DNA of 64,000 nt, taken from positions 51,384,407 to 51,448,406 of the forward strand of contig CM036762.1 in NCBI GenBank assembly GCA_020796225.1, in the 5' to 3' direction. The DNA comes from Arion vulgaris. Its lineage: Eukaryota; Mollusca; Gastropoda; Stylommatophora; Arionidae. Below the pieces are notes generated by a model. It was not told the origin of the DNA. It ran no database searches and was given only the letters and a program-made list of their open reading frames with translations. The position numbers were made by a program, and so were the translations under genes. Positions 42,589 to 53,700 of the stretch are shown piece after piece (the stretch's first letter is position 1; the number at the start of each line of letters is the position of its first letter).

Positions 42589-43146
42589 ATACCAAAATAT
42601 ATATAGAAAGAGTGTCCATGGTGTGCTGTTGTTATAGAGAAGTGAGTGCAAAAATATATATAGAAAGAGTGTCCTTAGTGTGCTGTTGTTATAGAGAAGT
42701 GAGTGCAAAAATAGATATAGAAAGAGTGTCCATGGTGTGCGTGTTATAGAGAGGGAAGTGCAAAAGAAGAGAAATAAGGATTATATTACGAATGCAGTTG
42801 ATTAGAAGAAGAGGTGCCCAAATATATAAGAAAACTGTCATGGTGTGGCTGATAATCTGAGAGAAGGGTGCCTTTATTAGAAAGATGTCCTTAGTGAGCT
42901 GTGAAGAGAAGTGATGCAAAATATATATAGAAAGAGTGTCCATGTGTGCTGTTGTATAGAGAAGTGAGTGCAAAAATATATATAGAAAGAGTGTCCATGG
43001 TGTGCTGTTGTTATAGAGAAGTGAGTGCAAAAATATATATAGAAAGAGTGTCCATAGTGTGCTGTTGTTATAGAGAAGTGAGTGCAAAAATATATATAGA
43101 AAGAGTGTCCTTAGTGTGCTGTTGTTATAGAGAAGTGAGTGCAAAA
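42589..43146. repeat. 57-bp tandem array, about 7 copies, disrupted centre
   Basis: Unit aaaaatatatatagaaagag, tgtccatggtgtgctgttgt, tatagagaagtgagtgc. The centre (about 42750-42940) is a patchwork of array fragments and pieces of the adjacent LINE tail (gtggctgataatctgagaga, gtgcctttattaga) with many small deletions. Confidence 0.88.
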
Positions 43147-43339
43147 AAAGGATCCAAATCATCATCACACACAAGTTGGAGACATTGTAAAATAAATATT
43201 TAAGAAGAATCTTGCAAATTTTCTGACTGAATACAATAGCAAATGAAGAGCCTTAAAACCCAACAAACTGTGCATTATTTGAGACCATCATTAAAAGGGA
43301 ATAATGGAGGCAAATTGTGCGTATATGTCGTATGGCAGT

Positions 43340-43580
43340 ATGGTCATTGTCCAGGACAGCTCTTGGATGGGTGTATATGTCGTATGGCAGTATGGGCAAG
43401 CTCTACGATGGACAGCGGATGGGAAAAAGGTCTGGACGTCCAGAAAAACATTTTTTTATGTGTAAAGAGAATTAAAATATTGCGGCCTGGCGTGATAAAC
43501 AATTTGTAGAAAAAAACAACAGAACTAAAACAATGGAAATATTTTGTGGAAGCCTTATGTGTCAAACGGGATTAGTAATG
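43340..43580 (+). pseudogene. LINE RT tail relic
   Basis: In shifting frames: YGQALRWTADGKK, a GRPRKTF-like block, WRDKQFVEK, WKYFVEALCVKRD-like end. A relative is inverted at 48700-48880. An internal duplication (tatgtcgtatggcagtatgg) occurs at 43324 and 43376. Confidence 0.65.
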
Positions 43581-43589
43581 AGTATTTGT

Positions 43590-44420
43590 TAAACACAGAA
43601 TATCTGCAAAAAATAACCAAGTGGTAACGACATAAACCAGTATTCGAAATATATTGTGAATTCGAGGTCTAAAGATTAAAAGATAAGTAAAAAAAATTGT
43701 TGCAATTAGTGACTCATATACTGGTGTTTGTCATATAAATAAGCATTCAAAAAATACAGATTTGTTGGTACTTAAATATAACCGCCAGGCTAACGAGTAT
43801 TCGAAACTACCGGAACTAGCGACACTCGTCTTTTCACATGATAAGACGGAAATATAACTGAAAAAAACTGAAAAGTGAATATCAAGAGGTGTACATTCAG
43901 CAGCCTTTCAGAGTGGATCACCAGGGCAAGGAACATATTTTGCTGGAAATCCATAGCAACCAACCTTCCATATGGAGACTTCGCAGGCTGGTGACTTAGC
44001 AGTGATAAAGTAACTAATACTTTTTAATAGGTGTTATTAAATATATTATGTACTTTCGGATGCAGGAAATAATAAGTATTTGAGTAACGAATAGTTGATA
44101 TTCGCAGGCCATCAGCTGTAGCTATCACTGACCGTACCAAAAAAATGCATCAAAATTAACTGGGAAAGCAACCCCTTTCATTTATCAGCCATTATTGCGC
44201 AACAGGTGTAGAAATATCTCACGAATGCATTAGTGGCTAAATGCGTTCAAGGACCTTAGGTAACACATGTCAGTATTTTGTTTACTGTTTACGCGTTTTG
44301 CAGACAATTAGAAGCAGTGCACAAATGCAGCTCAGTAGAAAAAAAAACCATAAACCCTTCGTTATCAAAAAGTCCTTTTCATTTCCTAATAAAAATGAGA
44401 AGAAAAAATATGCTATACTG
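43590..44420. other. unassigned AT-rich DNA
   Basis: Contains one LINE tail relic at about 43905-43985 (similar to 37425-37515) and otherwise no gene or repeat I recognise. Confidence 0.4.
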
Positions 44421-44425
44421 CTGAT

Positions 44426-44944
44426 CAGTGGCGGCTCTTCATTAAGGGCCAGTGGGGCCGAGTCCCACCAAAAATAAGGTGTAACGTGTATTTATTATTT
44501 TATACATTAAAATATATTCTTTTTTTTTTTTTTTCTTTTTTTTTTTCGTCCGCTTTCAACTCAGACGAAGTTTCATTCTCTGAAACTGATTTTTGCGTGA
44601 AAATCCGTTTTTCCAATTTCTCACAATACAGCAGCGTGCATTGTAAATTACTTTACACTGGCAGCCGTGTGCTCAATGTACTCGTAATTAGTATTCCCTC
44701 GCCATACAGGCAGATTTTCTCCGACTTCAGAGGTACTCACGTTATCGTCCTGAGTAAGACCAGGGGACTCGAACAAATGCCGGACAGTAGGTTCGAACCC
44801 GAGCTATGATGCGTCTCACAGCTAGCAGGCCGAGCTACTATCAACTACTCTAGGCAGTCCCCCAAAAAAATATATTTTAACCGAAACCATGATTTTTCCG
44901 AAAATATCTGTCTGGCCCCACCAACAAAAATAATCCCGCCACTG
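44426..44944. mobile_element. MITE-F copy with perfect 8-bp TSD, hosting a SINE
   Basis: Ends cagtggcggctcttcatt and cccgccactg. Both flanks read ctgctgat (44418-44425 and 44945-44952), a perfect hAT-type duplication. The element is split by SINE-G at 44519-44866. Without the SINE it would be about 160 bp, the size of the copy at 29475-29640. Confidence 0.93.
44519..44866 (-). mobile_element. SINE-G (tRNA-derived), nested in MITE-F
   Basis: On the minus strand: head with A-box gatagtagctcggcctgc and B-box gggttcgaacctac, body with gtacctctgaagtcggaga, 3' poly(A) seen as poly(T) at 44519-44548. TSD aaaatatatt at 44509-44518 and 44867-44876. Confidence 0.93.
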
Positions 44945-45425
44945 CTGCTGATGTAACAGTTGGTAATACTACACAGAGTCAATAAACTAGCCGTATATTA
45001 TATGTACATAATAAATGTGTTAGGGGTGGTTATTATTTAGGATAAGGTCTCGGGGAAGATAAATTGTAAGACATCAGGAAAAAAAGGGATAAGGTTTCGG
45101 ATTTAAACGTCTGTTTCATCTCGTGGTAACTGCTTCTTAAAAGCTTACGAAGTGAATTGTTATTCTCAGTGTTACGTATAAGTTAGTGAGTGATACTGGA
45201 CTAATTGTACTTTGTGTTATTGTTTACATTTAAAGGGATTTAGTGCGAGAATTTGTTGAAATTTGCAATTTTCGTCTTTTATTTACCTATTTAATTATTG
45301 TTGTGATGCGCCAAAAGTATAGTTCAACGCTGTCCAACGAGATGCCATATCGCCCTTGTTATATATCCCTGTCGTCCTATTTTACTCTCCGTCTTTAACG
45401 ATAATCAGAAGTTCGAGACAAAATT

Positions 45426-45571
45426 ATTTATTAATAACAGTATGTTTCCATTTCTTGGTAAGCAATAACAGTATGTTTCCATTTCTTGGTAAGCAATAAC
45501 AGTATGTTTCCATTTCTTGGTAAGCAATAACAGTATGTCTCCATTTCTTGGTAAGCAATAACAGTATGTTT
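45426..45571. repeat. 31-bp tandem array, 4.7 copies
   Basis: Unit ataacagtatgtttccattt plus cttggtaagca. A further part-copy lies beyond the SINE-E insertion (45729-45755). Confidence 0.93.
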
Positions 45572-45728
45572 GGCTGAATTCGATGCACATGTCCTAAACA
45601 TGTAAGTGTATGCGTTTAGGAGCCTACCAAACAATGTGCAACGTATACACGTTCTTGGCAAAGATCAAACATATCACAAAAGTGATTAAAATTGGTCGTA
45701 AAGAATGAACGCAAAGAAGAAGAAGAAG
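45572..45728 (+). mobile_element. SINE-E, 5'-truncated
   Basis: From ggctgaattcgatgcacatg to gaacgcaaagaagaagaag. aacagtatgttt lies on both sides (45560-45571 and 45729-45740), either TSD or array sequence. Confidence 0.88.
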
Positions 45729-46071
45729 AACAGTATGTTTCCATTTCTTCGTAAACTCAATATTTTTAAAAAATAAAACGTCAAGTTAGGATTAATTAAA
45801 TTTGCGTCTGTTATTTAAAAAACATTAATATTACTATCATTATTACTTTAGTAATATTATTATTATTATTATTATTATTGCAACTGTCATATTGCGTCCG
45901 TACCTTCACAATCACTAATCACATGCACCCCCATATTTAAAAACGTTGGAGAGCACTGGTATTGTTGATTGCAATTAAAATACGTAGTTCAAATTGCTAT
46001 ATTATTTCAATAACATGTCTTTATCTATCTGTTGATGCTTTGAATTTGAAGGAGATGATTGTTTCACTTCT

Positions 46072-46333
46072 TCTTCTTCGAAGGCTTCCATATTAACCAC
46101 TTGTTAAACCACTCTTATGATTTGTATGTGATATGTACATAAGAGCGATTGTACGTTGTGCCAGTTATGCTCCTATAAGTAGTCCAGCACATCCGATTTC
46201 TGCAACGTTTTTTATTTACTTGTGTAGCTTCCCTAGGCCCCTACCGTAGTCGTTTCTTTCAGCATGCCTTGTAGGTCGCAGTTGTGCTCTTCTTTGCTCC
46301 TTGTGAGCCCCGGTAACACACGGGGGCGGGGGA
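46072..46333 (-). mobile_element. SINE-D copy
   Basis: Inverse SINE-D from ttcttcttcttcgaaggc to ccggtaacacacggggg, with the core complement (gtcgtttctttcagcatgc) diverged. Confidence 0.85.
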
Positions 46334-46379
46334 AGATGGTCTGACTTATACTGGTTATTTGAACTAAAATGTAAATATC

Positions 46380-46380
<1 letters not shown>

Positions 46381-46413
<33 letters not shown>
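46381..46413. repeat. (ATTG)n microsatellite
   Basis: Eight copies of a GATT tetranucleotide. Confidence 0.95.
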
Positions 46414-46434
46414 ACGACCATTATCATTTTACTT

Positions 46435-46535
46435 CGATGAGTTACCATATGTGCTCTGATCTTCTTCTTATACAGGAGGAGCTCAGCGTCAGTGCACGAA
46501 CTCGGTAGCAACGGCAAGAGTCCCCGATGTAATTT
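46435..46535. repeat. repeat L, copy 3
   Basis: gtgctctgatcttcttctta, agtgcacgaactcggtagca, ggcaagagtccccgatgtaa; same order as 33262-33375. Confidence 0.6.
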
Positions 46536-46734
46536 AGAAGAAACAGATCAGAACACACTTGGTTACTCACCGAAGTGCAATGATCATGGCTATATCAATC
46601 AACCAAGACTTTCAAATAGCTTTGCATGGAATGTTCGTCTCGACCAGTGTACTTCCCGCAGTTCATTCATCAGATAACAAGTCTCTTTGTGGTAGACTAC
46701 GATCTGTTGACATTTACTTCTCTCACAAACGGAG

Positions 46735-47250
46735 TGATCTCTGTGACTAAGTGGTTAAGTTTTTGCCTTGCATTTCGAAGGTCGTAGGGTCGAATCCGGA
46801 CCGCATCGTTCTTTGCATGAGTGCAGTTTTTCTCAGAAACCCTTAGAACTATTGCCCGAGTTCGTGCTTTGTGCCGAGTTTGTGCTTTATACTCTCGGCA
46901 AGTTGCTGCCATTTCTGCGGAGAGAGACCGAGCCATTTCAGGTATTACTCTGCGCAATGAAGTCAATCTTCGGCTTCGCCCGAGTGGTTACAGGGGCCCA
47001 AATTTGGGGTGTAAAGAATAGAACCACTGTTACCGGCCATGCATGTCGTAAGAGGCTACTAAGGAGGTTTGGTTGAAATCGGATGCACGTGTCCTAAACG
47101 TGTAGAAGTCTATGCGTTTAGGGTCTACCAAACCAATGTGCAACGTATACACTTTCTTGGCAATGATCAAACATATCACAAGGAGTGATTAAAATTGCTC
47201 GTAAAGAACAAACGCGAAGAAGGCAATCTTCGGCTTTAAACCCTTTTCTA
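46735..47250 (+). mobile_element. SINE-A copy split by SINE-E
   Basis: Head with A-box tgactaagtggttaag and B-box gggtcgaatccgg; body tttctgcggagagagaccg. It is interrupted at 46976 by SINE-E and finishes at 47224-47250 (caatcttcggctttaaaccc). Confidence 0.9.
46977..47223 (+). mobile_element. SINE-E, full length with 13-bp TSD, nested in SINE-A
   Basis: Head cgcccgagtggttacagggg to 3' end aaacgcgaagaagg. Flanked by caatcttcggctt at 46964-46976 and 47224-47236. Sets the family length at about 247 bp. The head resembles a class II tRNA A-box (cgagtggtta), but I see no clear B-box. Confidence 0.95.
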
Positions 47251-47502
47251 TTACAAACGTTGTTAGTGAGACAGTCAATCCTGACATTAATATTTCAGTA
47301 ACGACGATTCGCTTAACATCAACATCTACATTATATTTCTATCTGCCCACATAAAACTATTTGCATTTTAAAAAAATTAGTTGTTAATATTATTGACAGA
47401 TTTCAGTGTTAACTTTACATACACGTGACATTTATTGCTAACAAATTGAAAAACACTTTTAAGTTTCTCTGAAACGTAACTAGCTGTTCGGACTCGGTTA
47501 AT

Positions 47503-47655
47503 TCGTGACGAGTGAGTTATTTTACGTTTAAAACCACCTCAAATACAATCTCAGTGTGACGAGTGAGTCACTTTACGTTGATAAACACTTAAAATACAAT
47601 CTCAGTGTGACGAGTGAGTCACTTTACGTTGATAAACACTTAAAATACAATCTCG
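47503..47655 (+). promoter_or_regulatory. 51-bp repeats with AP-1-like sites upstream of PAH
   Basis: Three 51-bp copies end about 40 bp before the PAH start codon. Each holds gtgacgagtgagtcacttta or a variant. The second and third copies contain TGAGTCA (47564-47570 and 47615-47621), an exact AP-1/TRE-type heptamer; the first has TGAGTTA (47513-47519). TGACG half-sites lie just before each. Placement suggests promoter or 5' UTR. Regulation is inferred only from sequence. Confidence 0.5.
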
Positions 47656-47695
47656 GGCGATCTGGAAGTTCTCCACTAGCTTGTAAAAGAAAATA

Positions 47696-47785
47696 ATGTC
47701 CTCACCAAGTACAGTAGCCGCCAGGGCTAAAATCACATTGCATGAGCTGATGGGACATGAAGGCAGAAAAAGACAAATTAGTGAG
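47696..47785 (+). CDS. PAH: PAH exon 1
   Basis: Thirty codons, phase 0, donor gtactt. Encodes the variable N-terminal tail with a basic RKRQIS site. Least certain exon because the tail is not conserved, but the ATG, upstream stop and donor agree with the frame of exon 2. Confidence 0.8.
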
Positions 47786-50700
47786 GTACTTGTTTATATA
47801 ACTTTATGTTCATGTTGTCCTTATCGTAAGGGATAAGATATCATTATTAATTGTTGTTCTTAGTTAGTAAACATGTCCCAACAACGTCGAATGTATTCTT
47901 TTAGTGAAATTAGTTATTGGTTATTGGTTACTAAACTGACATCATTGCACTCCGGGCAGACCCATAGCTGCTCAGTCTTCCCCAAAAGATATCGAAGAGT
48001 ATGTATACTGATGGTTCCCGTGGCTCGCTGATTAAACACACCTCACATTTTGCCTTTCAGGCATCCAGTTCGACCTGCACAACGGGTAACTCCAAACTGC
48101 TTAAATCGCTTGATTGATTCAACATCGAATTTAGTGTCCTCATCCAACAGACAGTCGCGAAGAGACCGAAAAACATCACCCTTATTCATCTTCAACTCTC
48201 CAACAATCGATTCTGTTGATGCAAGCCTGTCTGCTCTCTCGTTACCGTAAACACCCGCATGCCCAGGGCAGTATATCCACGTAAGCCTCTGGAGGTTAGA
48301 AACTTCTATAGACGACATCCACTCATACCGAAACCTGCCCTTCTGGATCTTGTGAAGCATCGACTGAGAGTCAGATACAACAACGGCCCCAGTAAATGAA
48401 GTCCCAGAAAGACAATGGAGGGCAGCAGTAACGGCCTCCTCCTCCATCCTCATACTAGAAGTAGTTGTCCTGTATGCCGCACTTCGCTCTGCAACAACTC
48501 TACCATGCGTATTAGCCGAGAAACCCCAGCCGGACTTCTCACCACGTTGAACCGACCCATCGGTATATACAACAACATCATCATCCCTTGCATTATCTTC
48601 TATCAGTGAAATACAATAATATACAAGCTTATATAACTCCGTGATGGATTGATTTGGCGAAGAACAGATAAAAATTGTTCAGTCATTCTCTGTTTTACTG
48701 CACATTACTAGATGCGTCCTACTTGACACATAAAGCTTCCTCGAGAGATTTCCATTGTTTCCGTTCTACCGCCTTTCTACCAATTTTTTTCCAAAGTCAG
48801 ACCACAATCTTTCAACTTTCCACCGGTTTTCCCGTGTTTTCCTTAGAAGTTAATGCCATTTCTTTCCATCGGACGTCCTAACGAATGCTTCTACCGGCAT
48901 ACGACACACACGTTCAATCCATCATCATCATCTTTTAATCTCCAAAGATTGTTCGTTTTAAAAGCTCCTCGTTTGCTTTCATTTTTTACCAGAAAATGTG
49001 CAGGATTCTCAAGTCTACAGTTACTAGTAAACAGTTTGTATCGATCTTATCTTAACCACATTTGCCGAGAAGCGTCGTGGGGAGAGTTAGTTTTCTATCT
49101 TGTGCCAGGTGCGTTGCGCTTGACGTTGTCAGTCCATGCTTTCGCAGGACTCTGAGATGTTATCTATCCATCGTGTTCTTGGCCTGCCTCGTGCTCTGCG
49201 CCCTGAGTGTTGATTATTGTATCGATCACTCATTGATAATGTCGACATGTTTCATTATGTGGGATAGATTACAATAATTCTATTATTGGATTATTGAACT
49301 GACATTATATCACCCCAGGCATGTTTAATTTTGTTATGTTTATGTTAAGTTTGTTATTTTTATACTGTGTATATCTGTCTGCAGACACTGCCCTCTTGCG
49401 GTTTCCGGCAAAACTTGTACCAGAAAGATTACGTGGACAATGATGGAAACACCAGCATCACATTTGTCTTGCCAGAAAAAGTTGGTGCGCTTGCTGCTGC
49501 ACTCAAGATATTTGAGGTAAGGGCGTAGGTCACCACAGTCGATGAGTGTAAAGTCAATATAATTTCTTTACAGAACTGCATAACTGATTATCATTCATTA
49601 AGTTTCTGCATACATTCTTAAATGTCATCTAGTTGTTATATCATTGCATGGGTCGATTTTTGTTCTGCCAGCTCCTTCTTCTTCTTCGAACGCTCCATAT
49701 CGACCACTTGTTAACCACTCTCTGTGATTTGTATGTGATCCGAGCCTAAGAGCGATGCACGTTGTGCCAGTTATGCGCTTACAAGTAAGCCAACATATCC
49801 GAATTATTCTACGCTTTTTATTTACTAAGGTTGCTTCTTTAGACACCTACCTCAGTCGCCTCTTACAGCATGCCTTGTAAGTCGTACTGTTACTATTTTT
49901 TTGCTACCCTTGCGCGCCCCGGCAACACACGGGTGCTGCCAGCCACAAAATCGCTCCAGACACAGCAGATATCGGAATTTGTATGCTTAAGCATGGTTTT
50001 CAGTTTTTGTCTTGCTCTGCTCTAGTGGCTAGGGTGATAGTTATTTTTGCATTTTGGCAGGATTCTGCTATGCAATCTGTCCATCCTTTTTGTGGTCTTC
50101 CTCTCGCTTTCTTTCCTGATGTTCTGTTGTAAAAGACTGTATACAGTGGATACTCATATGGAGATAATACCTACCTTAAGAGGGGACAGCAGAAAATGTT
50201 TACATAGTCACAGAAACAGAGGTAAAGAACGTAATTGATAGGTATACCATTCCATGTGACTTCATCATCTGTACGGATTGTTATGTGATTCGGGGAGTGC
50301 GGTCTGAATGGGCTTCAGATGAACGGTAGGACAGCAGAAAATGTTTACATAGTCACAGAAACAGAGGTAAAGAACGTAGTTGATAGGTATACCATTCCAT
50401 GTGACTTCATCATCTGTACGGATTGTTATGTGATTCGGGGAGTGCGGTCTGAATGGGCTTCAGATGAACGGTAGGACAGGAAAAAATAGTCATTCAATGC
50501 AGCCATTTCAAGCGCTTGAAATGGCTGCATTGAATGCACTATTTTTTCTTGATCTGCCCCTTCCACTTGATGATTGCATTTTCAGGTTGTCACGCTCTGC
50601 GGCTGGTGTATTCGGATTCCTTCTCACCAGGTGACCAAATCATTTGAATTTGTTTTTCAATGAATCTTAACAACAGGTTGTTCTGACTGTTCTATTTTTC

Positions 50701-53700
50701 TCATTTCTTATATGGTCGCTTCTTGTTTTATTTACCGCTTTCCTCAAGCATCTCATTTCACAGGTGGTAATTCATTGGCTCCGGTGCTTCGCCTGGTGTT
50801 CTTAAAACTCCCTATTCTCTTCTGAGAATACGTTGATATTCACAACAGATGCTTCGCACCAAACATATTTTCAGAAGCGCAATATCCTATAGTCACTATG
50901 AGTAATGATGTCTACTGCAACAATATGAACTCTGACACGACTAACGACACTTTATATCAACCATCTTTATGTCATAGTTGACACTTAAGACATTCGCAAG
51001 TGATCTTCATTTCTGCCACTTTTATGCTATGGTACTCATGTCAGTCACCTCATTTTCATTACTGTTTGTACAGCCTCTACATATTCTATGGTCCCTTATT
51101 TCCGTCAGTCACTTAAGTGCTGTCTTTGTCAATGTGCCCTAGGACATTCCGCGCAAATATTCAAACGATATCCATCTTCTTTCTTCGATGATGTGCAATT
51201 CGTTATCTTTCGCAGCAGTTATTCATCATGTATGATCGTATCTAGTCTAAATATATGCAAGATTCTTGTAACACATTTGTGTAAAGACGACAAACAAAAG
51301 CACCAACAAAAAGTTATAGTAACATATTACACTACCACTACCCATATTAATGCATTTACTATCATCACAATCACTACGTCATCATATTTTGTGTTCACAG
51401 AAACATGGAGTCAATCTTCATCACATCGAATCACGACCGGCACGTCATGATCACAAGAACTTTGAGTTCTTTATCTCCTGCGACAATCAGACCGGAGGTG
51501 TGAAGGTAAAACAAACATTGTCTTTGTAATGATCTTTTTCTATCTGATTTCTTTGTCCTGAAGGGAAACTAGGTAGAGTATCTTGTCTGGTACAATTGTT
51601 ATGATTGAGTATGATCTGCGAGGTAGAGGCTGGTTCGGTGCGCAGGCAATGGACTGAATTACTACAAGCGTCAACAATTTGCAGAATCATACGTACCTTT
51701 GTTCCGGGGCACATGGGTGTCGTTGGCAATGAGAGAGCAGACAGGCTGGCTGGCTTTGCCACCATATCAGAGGAGCAGCCAATGGATAGAGCTGATATTT
51801 TGAACGCCCTCATAGAGTGTGGCAGCAAAGAAGATTTTCATTTAAACCAATCCACGTCAACACTAGATTGCAGGGTTTGAAGACTGGAGTAGCAAGAAAA
51901 GAACAGCATAACAGGTGCGTGAGTAGGCTCATCAATCAAAATCGAACTGGTACGGTCAGTCGCTGGACGCTGTTGGAGATATTGTGAAGGAGATCCGAGC
52001 ACCTATGGACATGTCCAGAGTGCAATGAAGATATTCCAAACTGAAACAATTGTTGTCTAGTTAACTTAACTACTTGATACACTACTGGTATGTCAATTTT
52101 ATCTAGGAAATGTCATGATAAAAGCAGTTTAGGATTGAACAAATTGAACGAGTAAGCACATAAGTAACAGACTAACGCCGGTGTTTAACAAGGGAAAGTC
52201 ACGGAAGCCATACGAATAAGAGCTCTTCTTCTGTATAGGGAGACAGGGCACTTATGTGTTTCATACCACTCTGCTCAATAGGCTGTATGTTCTTTTTTTT
52301 AAATTAATATCGCGGTTCCTTTTGGAATAAGCCGTGCTAGTAGAAGGGCCGAATTCGGGAGAACAATTTTATTTTATTATTCAACTATTAGCGGAGATGA
52401 GGTCCCTTAGAATAGCTGCAGGTGTGACAATAAGAGACTAAAATTTAAAATGAAGAAATCAGAAGACTGGATGTGAAACCAGTCATGCAATTCATAAAAG
52501 AACAGCAGATTAAATCGTTTGATAGCCTGACAAGAATGCCCTGGTATCATCTACCACAGAGAGCCACACTGAAAAAGTATAGCAAGTACAGAGTAAGAGG
52601 AAGACCACGTAAAAGATGGAGCGATGGCATCAAAACAGCCTTAAGAAAATGAATAGCAGCTTATAAAGTGCATTAGATCAAGCACACACAAGCTCACTAC
52701 CTCCTCCCCCTTCCAGCCTATAAATAAGTAAATGGTGGAAGAGAAGAAGGAGAAGAGAAGTATACAACTAACACTTTTCAATTTACTATTGTTTTATATG
52801 AGGAGTGTTTTTCAGAACAATAGTAATCAAATTGTCCTTGTGTTTATTTGTCAAGGAAGCTGTTGAGAACCTCAGATCTATGACCAATAATCTGACAGTG
52901 TTGTCTAGAAACCTTGGCAGTAGCTCTGATGAAAATGAAGGTAAGTTTATAGATGTAGACACACATACAACACTATAAATCTTGCCCACGATGTGCAACA
53001 CATGTATATTGCACTTTAAAATGTTACACATATACCACATATGAATACCACACTCTACAAATCTCACACACATATACCATACACATGATTTATCATATAC
53101 TCAACAACTCTAAGAACATATATAAAGTTATCCTATTGTTACAACCAGTAAGTAAGAACAGATCAACAGTTTTTCTAGTGTTGATAATAAATTATCATTT
53201 TATTACACTTGTTGGTGTTATCATTGGTGTTACACTTTTTGTTTCAAAGTTCCATGGTTCCCAAGAAGAGTCAAAGAGCTGGATAGATTTGCAAACCAGA
53301 TTTTGACCTACGGATCTGAATTGGATGCTGATCACCCAGTATGTAGCAGTAATGTATTCATTGGAGTAATTGTTCTTATGTGCTAAAAATTAACAAAACA
53401 TTATTAAGATAATTGAAAGTATTGTTTTACTACAGACTGTTATTCTGCTACATGTGTATACATATATATTATTGTCATTGTTTTTTCTATGCATCTTACC
53501 CTCGTTTCTTGTACATTTCATGAATTTTTATATTTTCAATGTATCAGTGTTAGCTCTGTTGCATGGAGGTAATGCTCTCGCCTCATAGGGCCTAAACAAT
53601 TATCCTCCACTTTCCTCTGTCTCTTTATGGCTTCCCAGGGCAGTCTGATATCCTTCAGTTTCTCATGAAGATTTCATCTCCAGGTCTGTTTAAGCAATCT

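Larger units (their letters stand above)
45325..45958. mobile_element. hAT-type element containing a minisatellite and a SINE
   Basis: Ends caacgctgtccaacg and cgttggagagcactg are imperfect inverted repeats. Flanks gtatagtt (45317-45324) and gtattgtt (45959-45966) match at 7 of 8. The interior holds a 31-bp array, a SINE-E fragment and an (ATT)n run near 45857-45880. No transposase frame. Confidence 0.7.

Noticed and set aside
42689..43174. 161-codon minus-strand membrane-like protein
   Set aside because: Hydrophobic repeats come from the 57-bp array and stop at its borders.
51088..51450. 120-codon frame overlapping PAH exon 3
   Set aside because: Reads mostly intronic sequence and crosses exon 3 in the wrong frame; the exon is explained by PAH.
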